The notes under the pieces are model-generated. The model was not told the origin of the DNA, did no database searches, and worked only from the letters and a program-made list of their open reading frames with translations. From the NCBI GenBank assembly GCA_002791035.1, contig PFWG01000054.1, forward strand, positions 3,245 to 26,416: a DNA stretch of 23,172 bases, written 5' to 3'. Made by a program: the position numbers and the translations under genes. Below are positions 14,015-21,554 of this stretch, in pieces (position 1 is the first letter of the stretch; every line of letters starts with the position of its first letter). The stretch is from Candidatus Portnoybacteria bacterium CG_4_9_14_3_um_filter_43_11. GTDB taxonomy: Bacteria > Patescibacteriota > Minisyncoccia > Portnoybacterales > UBA2143.

Positions 14015-15274
14015 TTTTAACGCGGCGGCCGCGCCGGCGGCGTAACCGGTACTCCAGCAAATCTGCAGGTTGTAGCCGCCGGTCGGACCGTCAATGTCCA
14101 AAATTTCGCCGGCAAAAAATAAGTTATTAACTATCTTTGATTGCATTGTTTTAGAATCAACTTCTTTCAAATCAACCCCGCCGCCGGTAACAATCGCCTG
14201 CTTATACCCGAGTAATCCGCCAACCGTAAATTTCAAGCCCTTGAGCAAATTTACCAATTTTTTCCTTTCGTCCTTGGTAATAGAATTTAATTTTTTACCC
14301 GCATTAATGCCTGATAATTTTATTATTGGCTCAATCAATTTTTGCGGCAAAAGTTCGGGTAAATAATTTTTAAAATTCTTATTTGAGTTTTTAATAAAAT
14401 CTCGGCGCAGTCTTTTATCCAAAACCGGAAAGTCCAATGCCGGCTTTAAATCAATTTCTATTTTCACCTCGCCTTTAGCCAATAACTCGCCGATGGTTTT
14501 ACTCAAATCAAGAACAATCGGTCCACTGACGCCAAAGTGAGTAAAAAGCATCTCGCCAAATTTTAAATCTTGTTTTTTATTGTCCTGCCAAACGCTTAAC
14601 GCGACGTTTTTTAGGCTTAAACCTTGTAAATCTTTAACCCAATCTTCTTTTATTCGCGCAGGCACCAGAGACGGGAAGGGTTTTATAATTTTATGCCCCA
14701 TTTTTCTTGCCCAAACATAACCATCACCGGTAGAGCCGGTTCCCGGATAAGCCAGTCCGCCAACCGCTAAAATAAAATTATCGGCATAAATTTTTTCATT
14801 TTTTAATTTTACGCAGTCAATCTGGCCGGCCTTTATTTCAAATCCTAAAACCTTGGAGTCAATCATTATTTTTACCTTATTTTCCCTTAAATATCTTATT
14901 AATGTTTCTAAAACGTCTTGCGCCTTGTCCGACACGGGAAAAACTCGTCTGCCCCGTTCTATTTTTGTTAACAAACTTCTTTGTTCAAAAAAATCAATAA
15001 CTTTCTTGGGACCAAAAGCCGCCAGGGCCGAAAAAAGAAATTGACCGTTTGGGCCTAATTTTTTTATAAATTCACGGTCATTAAACTCGGCTTGAGTAAT
15101 ATTGCAGCGGCCCTTGCCGGTTAATAAAAGCTTCCGGCCAAGATTATGGTTTTTATCAATAATTACAACCTTAGTCCCAGGACTCGCCGCCTGTCCGGCC
15201 GCCATTATTCCGGCCGGCCCGCCGCCAATTACCGCCACGCTAAAATGTTTTTGTCCGTCTGACCTAATAATCAT
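14009..15274 (-). CDS. FAD-dependent oxidoreductase, HI0933/YhiN/BaiN-like
   Basis: A flavoprotein with a Rossmann-type FAD motif, VAVIGGGPAGIMAA (GGGPAG at 17-22), the acidic end of the second strand VVIIDKN, and the family stretch GRKLLLTGKGRCN. AVGGLAYPGTGSTGDGY and the C-terminal FAGEILDIDGPTGGYNLQICWSTGYAAG are typical of the HI0933 family. At 421 residues it has normal length. The family is widespread and includes BaiN (a bile-acid reductase in gut bacteria), but its general substrate is unclear. It follows obgE by 9 bp, so they are co-transcribed. No Shine-Dalgarno site is seen. Confidence 0.92.
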   Translation of the reverse strand: MIIRSDGQKHFSVAVIGGGPAGIMAAGQAASPGTKVVIIDKNHNLGRKLLLTGKGRCNITQAEFNDREFIKKLGPNGQFLFSALAAFGPKKVIDFFEQRSLLTKIERGRRVFPVSDKAQDVLETLIRYLRENKVKIMIDSKVLGFEIKAGQIDCVKLKNEKIYADNFILAVGGLAYPGTGSTGDGYVWARKMGHKIIKPFPSLVPARIKEDWVKDLQGLSLKNVALSVWQDNKKQDLKFGEMLFTHFGVSGPIVLDLSKTIGELLAKGEVKIEIDLKPALDFPVLDKRLRRDFIKNSNKNFKNYLPELLPQKLIEPIIKLSGINAGKKLNSITKDERKKLVNLLKGLKFTVGGLLGYKQAIVTGGGVDLKEVDSKTMQSKIVNNLFFAGEILDIDGPTGGYNLQICWSTGYAAGAAAALKG

Positions 15275-15283
15275 TAAATAAAA

Positions 15284-16249
15284 TTAGTATTTTTGTTTTA
15301 TTATCTCGCGCAGTATTTTTTCCACTTGTTTAATGCTTTCATCGTCAATTATTGAAATCGGAATGATTTCTTTATTTATCTCCCTAAACGCTTTTATCTT
15401 TTCTTTGAGCTCTTTTTCAGTCAATAAATCCGACTTGCTCAAAAAAACATATTCCGGTTTAGCTAATAATTCTTTGTTATAAGCGGCCAGTTCGTTTTTG
15501 ACGACTTGATAATCTTTTGCCGGCTCGGCTGATTCAGCGGAGATAAGGTAAAAAAGGGTCTTAGTCCGTTCAATATGGCGTAAAAATTTAACGCCCAGCC
15601 CTTTGCCTTCCGAGGCGCCTTCAATTAAACCGGGAATATCCGCCAAAATCAATTCGTAATAAACGCCCAAATTTGGGTCCAGTGTGGTGAAAGAATAGTT
15701 GGCCACTTTGCTTTTAGCATTGGTCAATTCGTTTAATAAACTTGATTTGCCAACATTGGGCAGACCGATAAAACCGACATCGGCGATTAATTTAAGCTCT
15801 AGACGCAATTCGCATTCCTCGCCGGGCAAGCCGGCTTGAAACTCGGTCGGACTAGTGTTAACCGATGAGCGGAACTTATAATTCCCCTTTCCTCCTCGAC
15901 CGCCTTTGACCACCAATAATCGCTGACCAATGGAAACAATCTCGTAATCTTCATTCTTTGATAAATTATGCGCGACCGTGCCGATTGGCACTTTCAAAAT
16001 CAAATCATCGCCATCTGACCCGTCGTTGAGTCGGGTTTTTCCGTTTTCACCGTTAGTTGCCGCCAATTCTTTTTTATAACGAAATTGGATAAGCGCGCTC
16101 AAGTCCGACACGCCTTCAAGATAAACGTCTCCGCCCTTGCCGCCATCGGCGCCGGTTGGGCCCAAGCCCATTTTCGTGTTGTTAAAAGCGACGGCTCCAC
16201 GTCCGCCCCGTCCAGCTTTAACTTTGATTTTCACGTCATCTATCAGCAT
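15284..16249 (-). CDS. obgE: Obg/CgtA GTPase
   Basis: A GTPase acting in 50S assembly and stress control. The glycine-rich Obg domain (1 to about 157) starts LIDDVKIKVKAGRGGRGAVAF. The G domain has G1 GLPNVGKSS (162-170), the switch TTLDPNLGV and G3 DIPGLIEGA. The G4 position reads LSKSD, where NKxD is usual, and G5 reads PISIIDDES, so the base-recognition motifs deviate. No C-terminal OCT domain is present (321 aa). An extended -10 box lies 6 nt before the ATG, giving a leaderless mRNA. The downstream gene is the flavoprotein. Confidence 0.95.
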   Translation of the reverse strand: MLIDDVKIKVKAGRGGRGAVAFNNTKMGLGPTGADGGKGGDVYLEGVSDLSALIQFRYKKELAATNGENGKTRLNDGSDGDDLILKVPIGTVAHNLSKNEDYEIVSIGQRLLVVKGGRGGKGNYKFRSSVNTSPTEFQAGLPGEECELRLELKLIADVGFIGLPNVGKSSLLNELTNAKSKVANYSFTTLDPNLGVYYELILADIPGLIEGASEGKGLGVKFLRHIERTKTLFYLISAESAEPAKDYQVVKNELAAYNKELLAKPEYVFLSKSDLLTEKELKEKIKAFREINKEIIPISIIDDESIKQVEKILREIIKQKY

Positions 16250-16255
16250 AAATAC

Positions 16256-16264
16256 ATCATAACA
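16256..16264 (-). promoter_or_regulatory. Extended -10 promoter of obgE (leaderless)
   Basis: TGTTATGAT on the minus strand, with the -10 hexamer at 16256-16261, lies 6 nt from the ATG at 16249. Transcription would start at the A of ATG. The -35 is poor. A 16-bp AT palindrome (16283-16298) lies upstream. Confidence 0.55.
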
Positions 16265-16318
16265 TTAAAATCGTTATAAATCCTATTTTTAAAAATAGCG
16301 CGCTGGGCGCCGCCCGAT

Positions 16319-16346
16319 AAAAAAAGAGGGCCGATATTCGGCCCTC
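16319..16346 (-). terminator. Rho-independent terminator
   Basis: On the minus strand GAGGGCCG and CGGCCCTC form a perfect 8-bp stem with a 5-nt loop, followed by T7. It lies 15 bp after the stop of the Gly-rich membrane gene (16361) and ends that transcript before obgE. Confidence 0.92.
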
Positions 16347-16360
16347 GCCTTCTCTCTAAT

Positions 16361-16888
16361 TTAACCCCCCAGCCATTCTTTGATTGCCGGAAGATGTTTT
16401 TTTATAAAAGCGCCAATATGGATAATTACGAGGCATGCCGCGCAAACGGCAACCAGAAATATCAGATACTGTAGCGCTATTTCATATCCTTGCGCGCTTG
16501 CTAACGCGCCTGCGAATCCACCCGCTAACACGCCTGTGAACAAACCAATGAACGCGCCCAACCCATCACCTGCTAACACGCCTGCTAACGCGCCTGCGAA
16601 CAAACCAATGAACGCGCCCGCGAACATGCCCGCTCCCAAATTAAAGAGTAAGCCAATAATTGCCCCAAATACAACTGAGACAAGTATAGAGCCATAAAAA
16701 ACGAAAAGCTTGCGCCGGGTCTTCGTCTTTAACAACCGATTGGCTACGCTTACTGCAAAAATAAAGAAAGCGGGCGCTATTAGCCAAAGAAAGGTTAAGA
16801 GATGGTTAGAATTTCTTTCAATCCGGATAACGGTTGAATCATTCCATCCTTTTGGGCCGTAGCTTACGGTTTGGTCGCCGTATTCGTT
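16361..16888 (-). CDS. 3' part of a frameshifted membrane protein with Gly-rich repeats
   Basis: This frame has no ATG; the only plausible start is a TTG at 16735 without a ribosome site. It stays open upstream to an A7 run (16887-16893) where it meets the SD-led gene from 17151. Read continuously it gives NEYGDQTVSYGPKGW..., a membrane helix (LLTFLWLIAPAFFIFAVSV), another (FVFYGSILVSVVFGAIIGLLF), a Gly/Ala-rich hydrophobic part with 20-residue repeats (GAFIGLFAGALAG / GAFIGLFTGVLAG) and a final helix (LQYLIFLVAVCAACLVIIH). So it is most likely the C-terminal two thirds of one 263-aa protein. Function unknown; the GxxxG-like packing suggests tight helix bundles. Confidence 0.65.
   Translation of the reverse strand, partial: NEYGDQTVSYGPKGWNDSTVIRIERNSNHLLTFLWLIAPAFFIFAVSVANRLLKTKTRRKLFVFYGSILVSVVFGAIIGLLFNLGAGMFAGAFIGLFAGALAGVLAGDGLGAFIGLFTGVLAGGFAGALASAQGYEIALQYLIFLVAVCAACLVIIHIGAFIKKHLPAIKEWLGG
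16501..16620. repeat. 60-bp period internal repeat
   Basis: Segments 16531-16559 and 16591-16619 are identical except for one base, at a 60-bp offset, and smaller GCTAACGCGCC-like units recur around them. They encode the 20-residue Gly/Ala repeats of the membrane protein. Confidence 0.75.
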
Positions 16889-17151
16889 TTTTTGTTGGAT
16901 AGAAAGCCGAAAATGAACGTTTTCTTTCTTTTCTCTATAATCGTAACCTTATCCAGTCCGCCCGTTACAAGTTTGTAAGCATCTTCCGCCGATACTCCCT
17001 TGGGCACGCCAGGGATTCGTTTTATCTCCTTTATTTCGGAAACAATGAGGTTGCCGTTTTCCAGCGATACCGCCTCTTTTGCTTCCGCCGGCAGAATGGC
17101 AGAAACAACAAACAAGAACCCAGATGCCAAAACTCCAAAAATCTTTTTCAT
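16864..17151 (-). CDS. 5' part of the frameshifted membrane protein (signal peptide and ectodomain)
   Basis: ATG at 17151 has a textbook Shine-Dalgarno site (AAAGGAGGT, 17158-17166). Residues 1-24 are a signal peptide (MKKIFGVLASGFLFVVSA..., likely cut after AEA). A polar domain follows, with EIKRIPGVPKGVSAEDAYKLVTGG. In this frame the protein ends at 95 residues, soon after FIFGFLSNKK. A -1 slip, or one extra A, in the A7 run (codon 88) instead continues into the frame of 16361-16888 as KK-NEYGDQTVSYGPKG, which reads as natural protein; the last residues here (TNTATKP) do not. I take it as the N-terminal third of a 263-aa membrane protein. No family recognised. Confidence 0.65.
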   Translation of the reverse strand: MKKIFGVLASGFLFVVSAILPAEAKEAVSLENGNLIVSEIKEIKRIPGVPKGVSAEDAYKLVTGGLDKVTIIEKRKKTFIFGFLSNKKTNTATKP

Positions 17152-17197
17152 TTTCCTACCTCCTTTCTAAACATTAAAGTATTTTGTTTTTAAAAAT

Positions 17198-17554
17198 CTA
17201 CCAACTCTCCAATTGGGAAAGTTTCGTTTTTAGGCGCCGTAGCTCGGCAAGAGCCCCAGGCACTCCTTCGCTCGAAAACATTTCCATTTCGGTAATAAAC
17301 TCCCGGACTTGTTCAATCCTCATTATTCGAATCTTCCTTTCTAATGCAAGGGTCTGAAATAAATCTTGAGAGGATTTCCGCGTCTTGGCGTTTTTCTTAA
17401 ACATCATGCGATTAACGCTTCCATCCCAAGATTCGTTTTCCGAGGACCCGCTTCTCCCGCTTTGATACCAATCTCTGGCAACGCTCACCAGTTGCCCTTC
17501 TTTGGCAAGCGTACCATGGGTCTTAATGTTGTGCAACCCCCTAATGTGTCTCAT
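17198..17554 (-). CDS. Hypothetical protein with C-terminal helical region
   Basis: Not recognised. The frame is open to 17611, but AAGGAGG (17561-17567) sits 6 nt before the ATG at 17554, so I chose that start (118 aa; MRHIRGLHNIKTHG...). The N-terminal half is basic and polar with a Ser/Gly-rich stretch (YQSGRSGSSENES). The C-terminal half is a charged helix that could form a coiled coil (about 80-118, ending AELRRLKTKLSQLESW). No membrane segment. A 46-bp gap separates it from the frameshifted gene, so they probably share a transcript. Confidence 0.62.
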   Translation of the reverse strand: MRHIRGLHNIKTHGTLAKEGQLVSVARDWYQSGRSGSSENESWDGSVNRMMFKKNAKTRKSSQDLFQTLALERKIRIMRIEQVREFITEMEMFSSEGVPGALAELRRLKTKLSQLESW

Positions 17555-17594
17555 CGCGCGCCTCCTTGCTAAGAGTTTTCTAAACTTTAAGACC

Positions 17595-17622
17595 ACTTTA
17601 CTACAAAACAAGAAAAAGTCAA
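17595..17622 (-). promoter_or_regulatory. Promoter of the 17554-16361 segment
   Basis: TTGACT (17617-17622), a 16-bp spacer and TAAAGT (17595-17600) on the minus strand. The leader would be about 33 nt and contains the strong Shine-Dalgarno site. The -35 is closer to consensus than most in this window. Confidence 0.6.
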
Positions 17623-17714
17623 TCTTACGCAGTATCTCTTTCTTTGCTAACTTCTTATTCTTAAAATCTGCTAATTATTTCTTTTGTCATGACTCCCTCT
17701 CTTCGCTCTATATT

Positions 17715-18806
17715 TTAAGAAATGATTCCTAAAAAAACTTCTTCATAGCGGTCAATCATACGCTGGACGCTAAAATTTTCTTCAATATGCCTCCGGCAAT
17801 CAATTCTTTTAATTTCATCTATCTTTTTTACCGCGCTAGCCATAGCTTCTAAATTATTGTCTTTTATTATAAATCCTGTTTTTCCTTCCACGACAATTTC
17901 TGGGACAGACCCTCTGGCAAAAGCGATCACCGGCGCGCCGCAAGCCATCGATTCGGTCAAAATCAAGCCAAATGGTTCTTCCCACTGGATCGGCGCAAGG
18001 GTGACTTTAGCTCGTTGATAATATTTAAAAAGTTCTTCTCGTGGCACAAAACCAAGATACTGAATTTTATCTCCAAGATAAGGAGCGATTTTTTTATCCC
18101 AATATTCTCCGGTCACTGGCGGACCAATAATCAGTAATTTTTCGCCGGTCATTCTTGCAATTTGAACAGCCTCGGCCAGACCTTTTTCCGGCTGAAGACG
18201 ACCGATAAAGAGCAAGTAATCGTCGTGGCTTCCGGAAAATGGAAAGGCGCCTAAATCAATACCGTTATAAATGGTAGCCGCATAATTTAAATTAGGGGCT
18301 GGTTTGCGCTGGGCATCGCTGATAGAAATATAATGCTGATTTGGGCTGGCAAACATCGAAAATACCTCCGTCTTCCAAGAATAAATTGGGTCATGAAGCG
18401 TATAAAAAACCGGCACTTTCGGATGAGAAAGAGCCAAAGGCAAAGCCCTGTCAGGCGGATGGATATGAAGCAAATCATAATTCCCTTTTTCCGCCTCTGT
18501 AAACATCTTTGCAATAAGATATTGGTCCCAAAGATTGAAAATCTTATTGACTTCTGCGTTACCGACATTTTGCCCCTTAGTAATTGCTTCGCCTTCCGGC
18601 TGGTTAAGCGCTTTTAGCCCAGCCGAAATGATATTGGTTACCTTAACCTTTGTTCCCTCGGGACCGTAAAAATCAACTTTATGTCCCTTTTTAACCAAGC
18701 CCTCGCTTACTTTAACGGCAATGTCCATGGGAGCGTAAATTATCCCTCTGGGTGGCGGAGTGGTAAAATGACCAGTGACCATTGTGGCAATTTTAAGTTT
18801 TTTCAT
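17715..18806 (-). CDS. Glycosyltransferase, GT4 family (GT-B fold)
   Basis: It transfers a sugar from a nucleotide-sugar donor; acceptor unknown. The N-terminal half starts MKKLKIATMVTGHFTTPPPRG, with an LLHIHPPDRALPLAL acceptor-side segment. The C-terminal donor domain starts near YLLFIGRLQPEKGL and has the E-x7-E motif in EEPFGLILTESMACGAPVIAF. The length of 363 is normal. No membrane helix, so it is cytoplasmic or peripheral. Its ATG overlaps the stop of the upstream glycosyltransferase (ATGA). It is the last and most divergent of three tandem paralogues. Confidence 0.9.
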   Translation of the reverse strand: MKKLKIATMVTGHFTTPPPRGIIYAPMDIAVKVSEGLVKKGHKVDFYGPEGTKVKVTNIISAGLKALNQPEGEAITKGQNVGNAEVNKIFNLWDQYLIAKMFTEAEKGNYDLLHIHPPDRALPLALSHPKVPVFYTLHDPIYSWKTEVFSMFASPNQHYISISDAQRKPAPNLNYAATIYNGIDLGAFPFSGSHDDYLLFIGRLQPEKGLAEAVQIARMTGEKLLIIGPPVTGEYWDKKIAPYLGDKIQYLGFVPREELFKYYQRAKVTLAPIQWEEPFGLILTESMACGAPVIAFARGSVPEIVVEGKTGFIIKDNNLEAMASAVKKIDEIKRIDCRRHIEENFSVQRMIDRYEEVFLGIIS

Positions 18807-19873
18807 AATGATAATTCATAATAAGCTTTTTCATAATTAGCAACCATTATTTCCTTACTAAATCTTTCCTCAACTTTTTGACGGACCAAAGCCCGGTCAA
18901 TCTGATTAACTTTTTCCATTGCCTCGGTCAATAAATTAATATCACTATCAATAATAAATCCCGTCCTGCCGTCTTCAATCAACTCGGGCATTGAACCGCG
19001 CCGATAAGCGATCACCGGCGTGCCGCAAGCCATTGATTCGGTCACCACCAAGCCAAATGGTTCTTCCCATTCAATCGGATAAAGAAGCGCTTTGGCTGGA
19101 CCATAAAAATCAGATAATTGTTCTTCTGTTAATTCACCGACATATTTAATTTTTTTATTAAGATGCGGTTTGATATAAGTTTCAAAATATTCTACCTGGG
19201 TTGGATCAACGCGACCGGCTAAAAGCAATTTGACGCCTAATTTTTCGGCGGCGGCAATCGCATTTTCCACTCCTTTATGTTTATTCATTCGGGCAATCCA
19301 GACAAAATGATCGCCGCCCTTGAGATTAAATTTAAAATGACTTAAATCGCTTCCATTATAAATAATCCTCGACCGTTTTTCCGGAAATTCCAACATCGCT
19401 TGATCTTTAGCCGACTGACTGATAAACACGATATTTGTTCTTTTGGCTTCTTCCTTAAAAAGACGCAAGCGATCGTCTTTATTCGCGTCAGCATTGGTGC
19501 GATAAAGCGGATTATGCATCGTGTGAATTACCGGCGTTTTAGTCAGATTATGAAAAAATAAAGTCCATAAATCAAGATGCGAATGAATAATATCAAATTT
19601 GCCCTCGTTGGCCATTTCTGTCGCCAAAGAAAGATTACGCAAATTCCAAATCGGATTTGACCAGGCGATATTAACGTCAAGTAGCGGCTTTTCAAAAACA
19701 GAAATTAACTTTCCTTTAGCCGTAGATCCCGGCGAAGCAAATAGCGTTACTTCATGCCCTCTGTTTGTCAATCCATCGCAAAGCATAGCAATAATTCTTT
19801 CAATGCCGCCGTATTTTAGAGGCGGGATAGTTATCCAAAGCGGAGCAATTTGAGCAATGCGCAATTTTTTCAC
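18803..19873 (-). CDS. Glycosyltransferase, GT4 family (GT-B fold)
   Basis: Second of three tandem paralogues, 356 aa. The N terminus reads IAQIAPLWITIPPLKYGGIERI, close to its upstream neighbour. The donor domain has FVWIARMNKHKG and the E-x7-E motif EEPFGLVVTESMACGTPVIAY. The start codon is GTG (19873), supported by alignment with the neighbour's N terminus and a 4-bp gap from its stop. No Shine-Dalgarno site is clear. Probably makes a neighbouring linkage in the same glycan. Confidence 0.9.
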   Translation of the reverse strand: MKKLRIAQIAPLWITIPPLKYGGIERIIAMLCDGLTNRGHEVTLFASPGSTAKGKLISVFEKPLLDVNIAWSNPIWNLRNLSLATEMANEGKFDIIHSHLDLWTLFFHNLTKTPVIHTMHNPLYRTNADANKDDRLRLFKEEAKRTNIVFISQSAKDQAMLEFPEKRSRIIYNGSDLSHFKFNLKGGDHFVWIARMNKHKGVENAIAAAEKLGVKLLLAGRVDPTQVEYFETYIKPHLNKKIKYVGELTEEQLSDFYGPAKALLYPIEWEEPFGLVVTESMACGTPVIAYRRGSMPELIEDGRTGFIIDSDINLLTEAMEKVNQIDRALVRQKVEERFSKEIMVANYEKAYYELSL

Positions 19874-19877
19874 TCTT

Positions 19878-20912
19878 TTAAATTAGTTTTTTATAAATTT
19901 CCTCATATTTATCTACCATTTGCTTTAGGGTAAAATTTTGTTCAACATGAGCGCGACAATCTTTCCGCTTAATAACGCCGATTTTTTTAATTGCCTCAAT
20001 CATTTCTTCCTTGCTATTAACAATAAAGCCGGTCTTTTTGTCCTTAATTACTTCTGACACCGAGCCGCGTCGATAAGCGATCACCGGCGTGCCGCAAGCC
20101 ATGGCTTCAATCATGACCAAGCCAAAGGGCTCTCGCCTATCAATTGGGAAAAGCAAGGCTTTCGCGCCGCCGAGTAATCTTACTTTTTCGTTAAAATTAA
20201 GCTGGCCGATAAAGTTGATATTCTCTTCATTAAGCAATGGCTGAACTTCATGAAGAAAGTAATTCCATTCATCGCCGCCAACGATGTTTCCTGCGACTAA
20301 AAGCTTTACCCCAGCTTCTTTTGAAACATTAATCGCATCAACAATCCCCTTCTCTTTATTGATTCGACCAAGATATATGAAATAATCATCGGCTGTTTCT
20401 TTAAAAATATACTTTTCGGGGGCAATCCCATTATAAACAACCCCAATTGTTGAAATGCCATTTTCCTCGACACTTTGCCGTTGGTCTTCAGAAATAGCGC
20501 AAAAATTTATTTTATTATAAGCCCGATAGGCCTGAGCAGCCACCGAATCTATTGGACGATGAAGCGTCGTTAAAATTGGTATTGTTTCTGAAAGACAAAG
20601 CGGAAACATAAAAAAGTCAAAATGATTATGGAATAAATTAAACGACTTTCGGCGATGATAGATTTTTTCGAGAGCAACATTGATATAAGCGTGCGGGCTA
20701 CGCAAATCTTTTTGCAGCCAAATCGCTTTTTCTGTTAAAGAAATTAATTTTGCCGAGGTTTTTGAATCGCCTGAAGCAAAAAGCGTAATGTCATAATCTC
20801 TCGCTACTAATTCTTCGGTAAGCAAAGATAACATTAATTCAATGCCGCCGTAAGTTCTCGGCGGCACCGGAATCCAGAGTGGGGCTAATTGGGCTATTTT
20901 TATTTTTTTCAT
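19878..20912 (-). CDS. Glycosyltransferase, GT4 family (GT-B fold)
   Basis: First of the three tandem paralogues, 344 aa. It begins MKKIKIAQLAPLWIPVPPRTYGGIEL; the GGIE glycine-rich turn is typical for GT4 enzymes that bind sugar-phosphate or lipid acceptors. The donor domain has FIYLGRINKEKGI and REPFGLVMIEAMACGTPVIAY, with both Glu of E-x7-E present. It has its own promoter (20926-20955). The donor and acceptor cannot be told from sequence. Confidence 0.9.
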   Translation of the reverse strand: MKKIKIAQLAPLWIPVPPRTYGGIELMLSLLTEELVARDYDITLFASGDSKTSAKLISLTEKAIWLQKDLRSPHAYINVALEKIYHRRKSFNLFHNHFDFFMFPLCLSETIPILTTLHRPIDSVAAQAYRAYNKINFCAISEDQRQSVEENGISTIGVVYNGIAPEKYIFKETADDYFIYLGRINKEKGIVDAINVSKEAGVKLLVAGNIVGGDEWNYFLHEVQPLLNEENINFIGQLNFNEKVRLLGGAKALLFPIDRREPFGLVMIEAMACGTPVIAYRRGSVSEVIKDKKTGFIVNSKEEMIEAIKKIGVIKRKDCRAHVEQNFTLKQMVDKYEEIYKKLI

Positions 20913-20925
20913 TATCTTTATTATT

Positions 20926-20955
20926 ATTCTACCAAAAAAACCGTCTGATTGGCAA
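20926..20955 (-). promoter_or_regulatory. Promoter of the glycosyltransferase operon
   Basis: TTGCCA (20950-20955), an 18-bp spacer ending in TGG, and TAGAAT (20926-20931) on the minus strand form a good promoter with an extended -10. The leader is about 7 nt, so the mRNA is near-leaderless. Confidence 0.6.
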
Positions 20956-20965
20956 TTTTCTTCGG

Positions 20966-21015
20966 GGTTCTAAACGCTGCCCGCCTGCCCCGCCTCTTGG
21001 AGAGATGTTAGAACC
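20966..21015. repeat. 50-bp GC-rich element with 8-bp terminal inverted repeats
   Basis: GGTTCTAA (20966-20973) and TTAGAACC (21008-21015) flank a 34-bp core rich in CCCGCC and CCCCGCC units, far richer in G+C than the flanks. It starts at the stop codon of the PAP2 gene. No T-run follows on either strand, so a normal terminator is unlikely. It may be a small repeat element or a structured 3' end. Confidence 0.5.
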
Positions 21016-21554
21016 TATTTGTATGGCCAGAACCAAAAAACCGAAAAAGCGACGAGGATACCGACAATAGCCCCGCCTAAAATATCCAAAGGATAATGGA
21101 CTCCGGCTACAACTCGGGCTAGAGACATAAAAATACTTGCCCCCAAAAACCAGAGGCCGAGTTTTTTATTATAAAAATAAACCGCGGCGGCAAAAGCGAA
21201 AAAGAACGCGGCATGACCGGATGGAAAGGAATAACCGTCAGCAAATATAAGTTGATTGACAGAATGGGTAATGAACGGCCGCGGATGATGGTAGAAGAAA
21301 CGGATTATTTCAACAAGGATACCTCGGGCTAAAATCACAGAAAGGCCTACCGCTGAAAAAATAATAATCTTTTCTTTCCGGCTGCGTTTTGAAAAAACCA
21401 AAAATAAAAGAAAAGCCGCGACCAGAAAATACTGAAGATATGACGAAAAAAATACCGCTATCGCGTCAAAAAAATGCGACTGGCCAGTTAGGTTATTAAA
21501 AAAGTAAAAAATTCTAAGGTCTAAAGACATATAGTCGATAAAACATTGAATCAT
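21015..21554 (-). CDS. PAP2-family membrane phosphatase (undecaprenyl-diphosphatase-like)
   Basis: Probably dephosphorylates a lipid pyrophosphate carrier such as undecaprenyl diphosphate at the outer face of the membrane. Signature: R85-x6-R92-P93 (Lys is usual at the first position), PSGH at 111-114 and R147-x5-H153-x3-D157. It has five to six hydrophobic helices, and 179 aa is normal for this type. Its ATG overlaps the stop of the metallophosphoesterase gene (ATGA); an in-frame ATG at 21530 is an alternative start. Its place between the metallophosphoesterase and the glycosyltransferases supports a role in carrier recycling. Confidence 0.9.
   Translation of the reverse strand: MIQCFIDYMSLDLRIFYFFNNLTGQSHFFDAIAVFFSSYLQYFLVAAFLLFLVFSKRSRKEKIIIFSAVGLSVILARGILVEIIRFFYHHPRPFITHSVNQLIFADGYSFPSGHAAFFFAFAAAVYFYNKKLGLWFLGASIFMSLARVVAGVHYPLDILGGAIVGILVAFSVFWFWPYK

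Noticed and set aside
16283..16298. 16-bp perfect palindrome CTATTTTTAAAAATAG upstream of obgE
   Set aside because: It is almost pure A/T tracts, which form palindromes easily; no second copy or binding-site logic is seen.
16380..16697. Rightward Pro/Asn/Ala-rich repeat protein of 105 aa
   Set aside because: It is the reverse reading of the Gly/Ala repeats of the leftward membrane gene, with no start signals.
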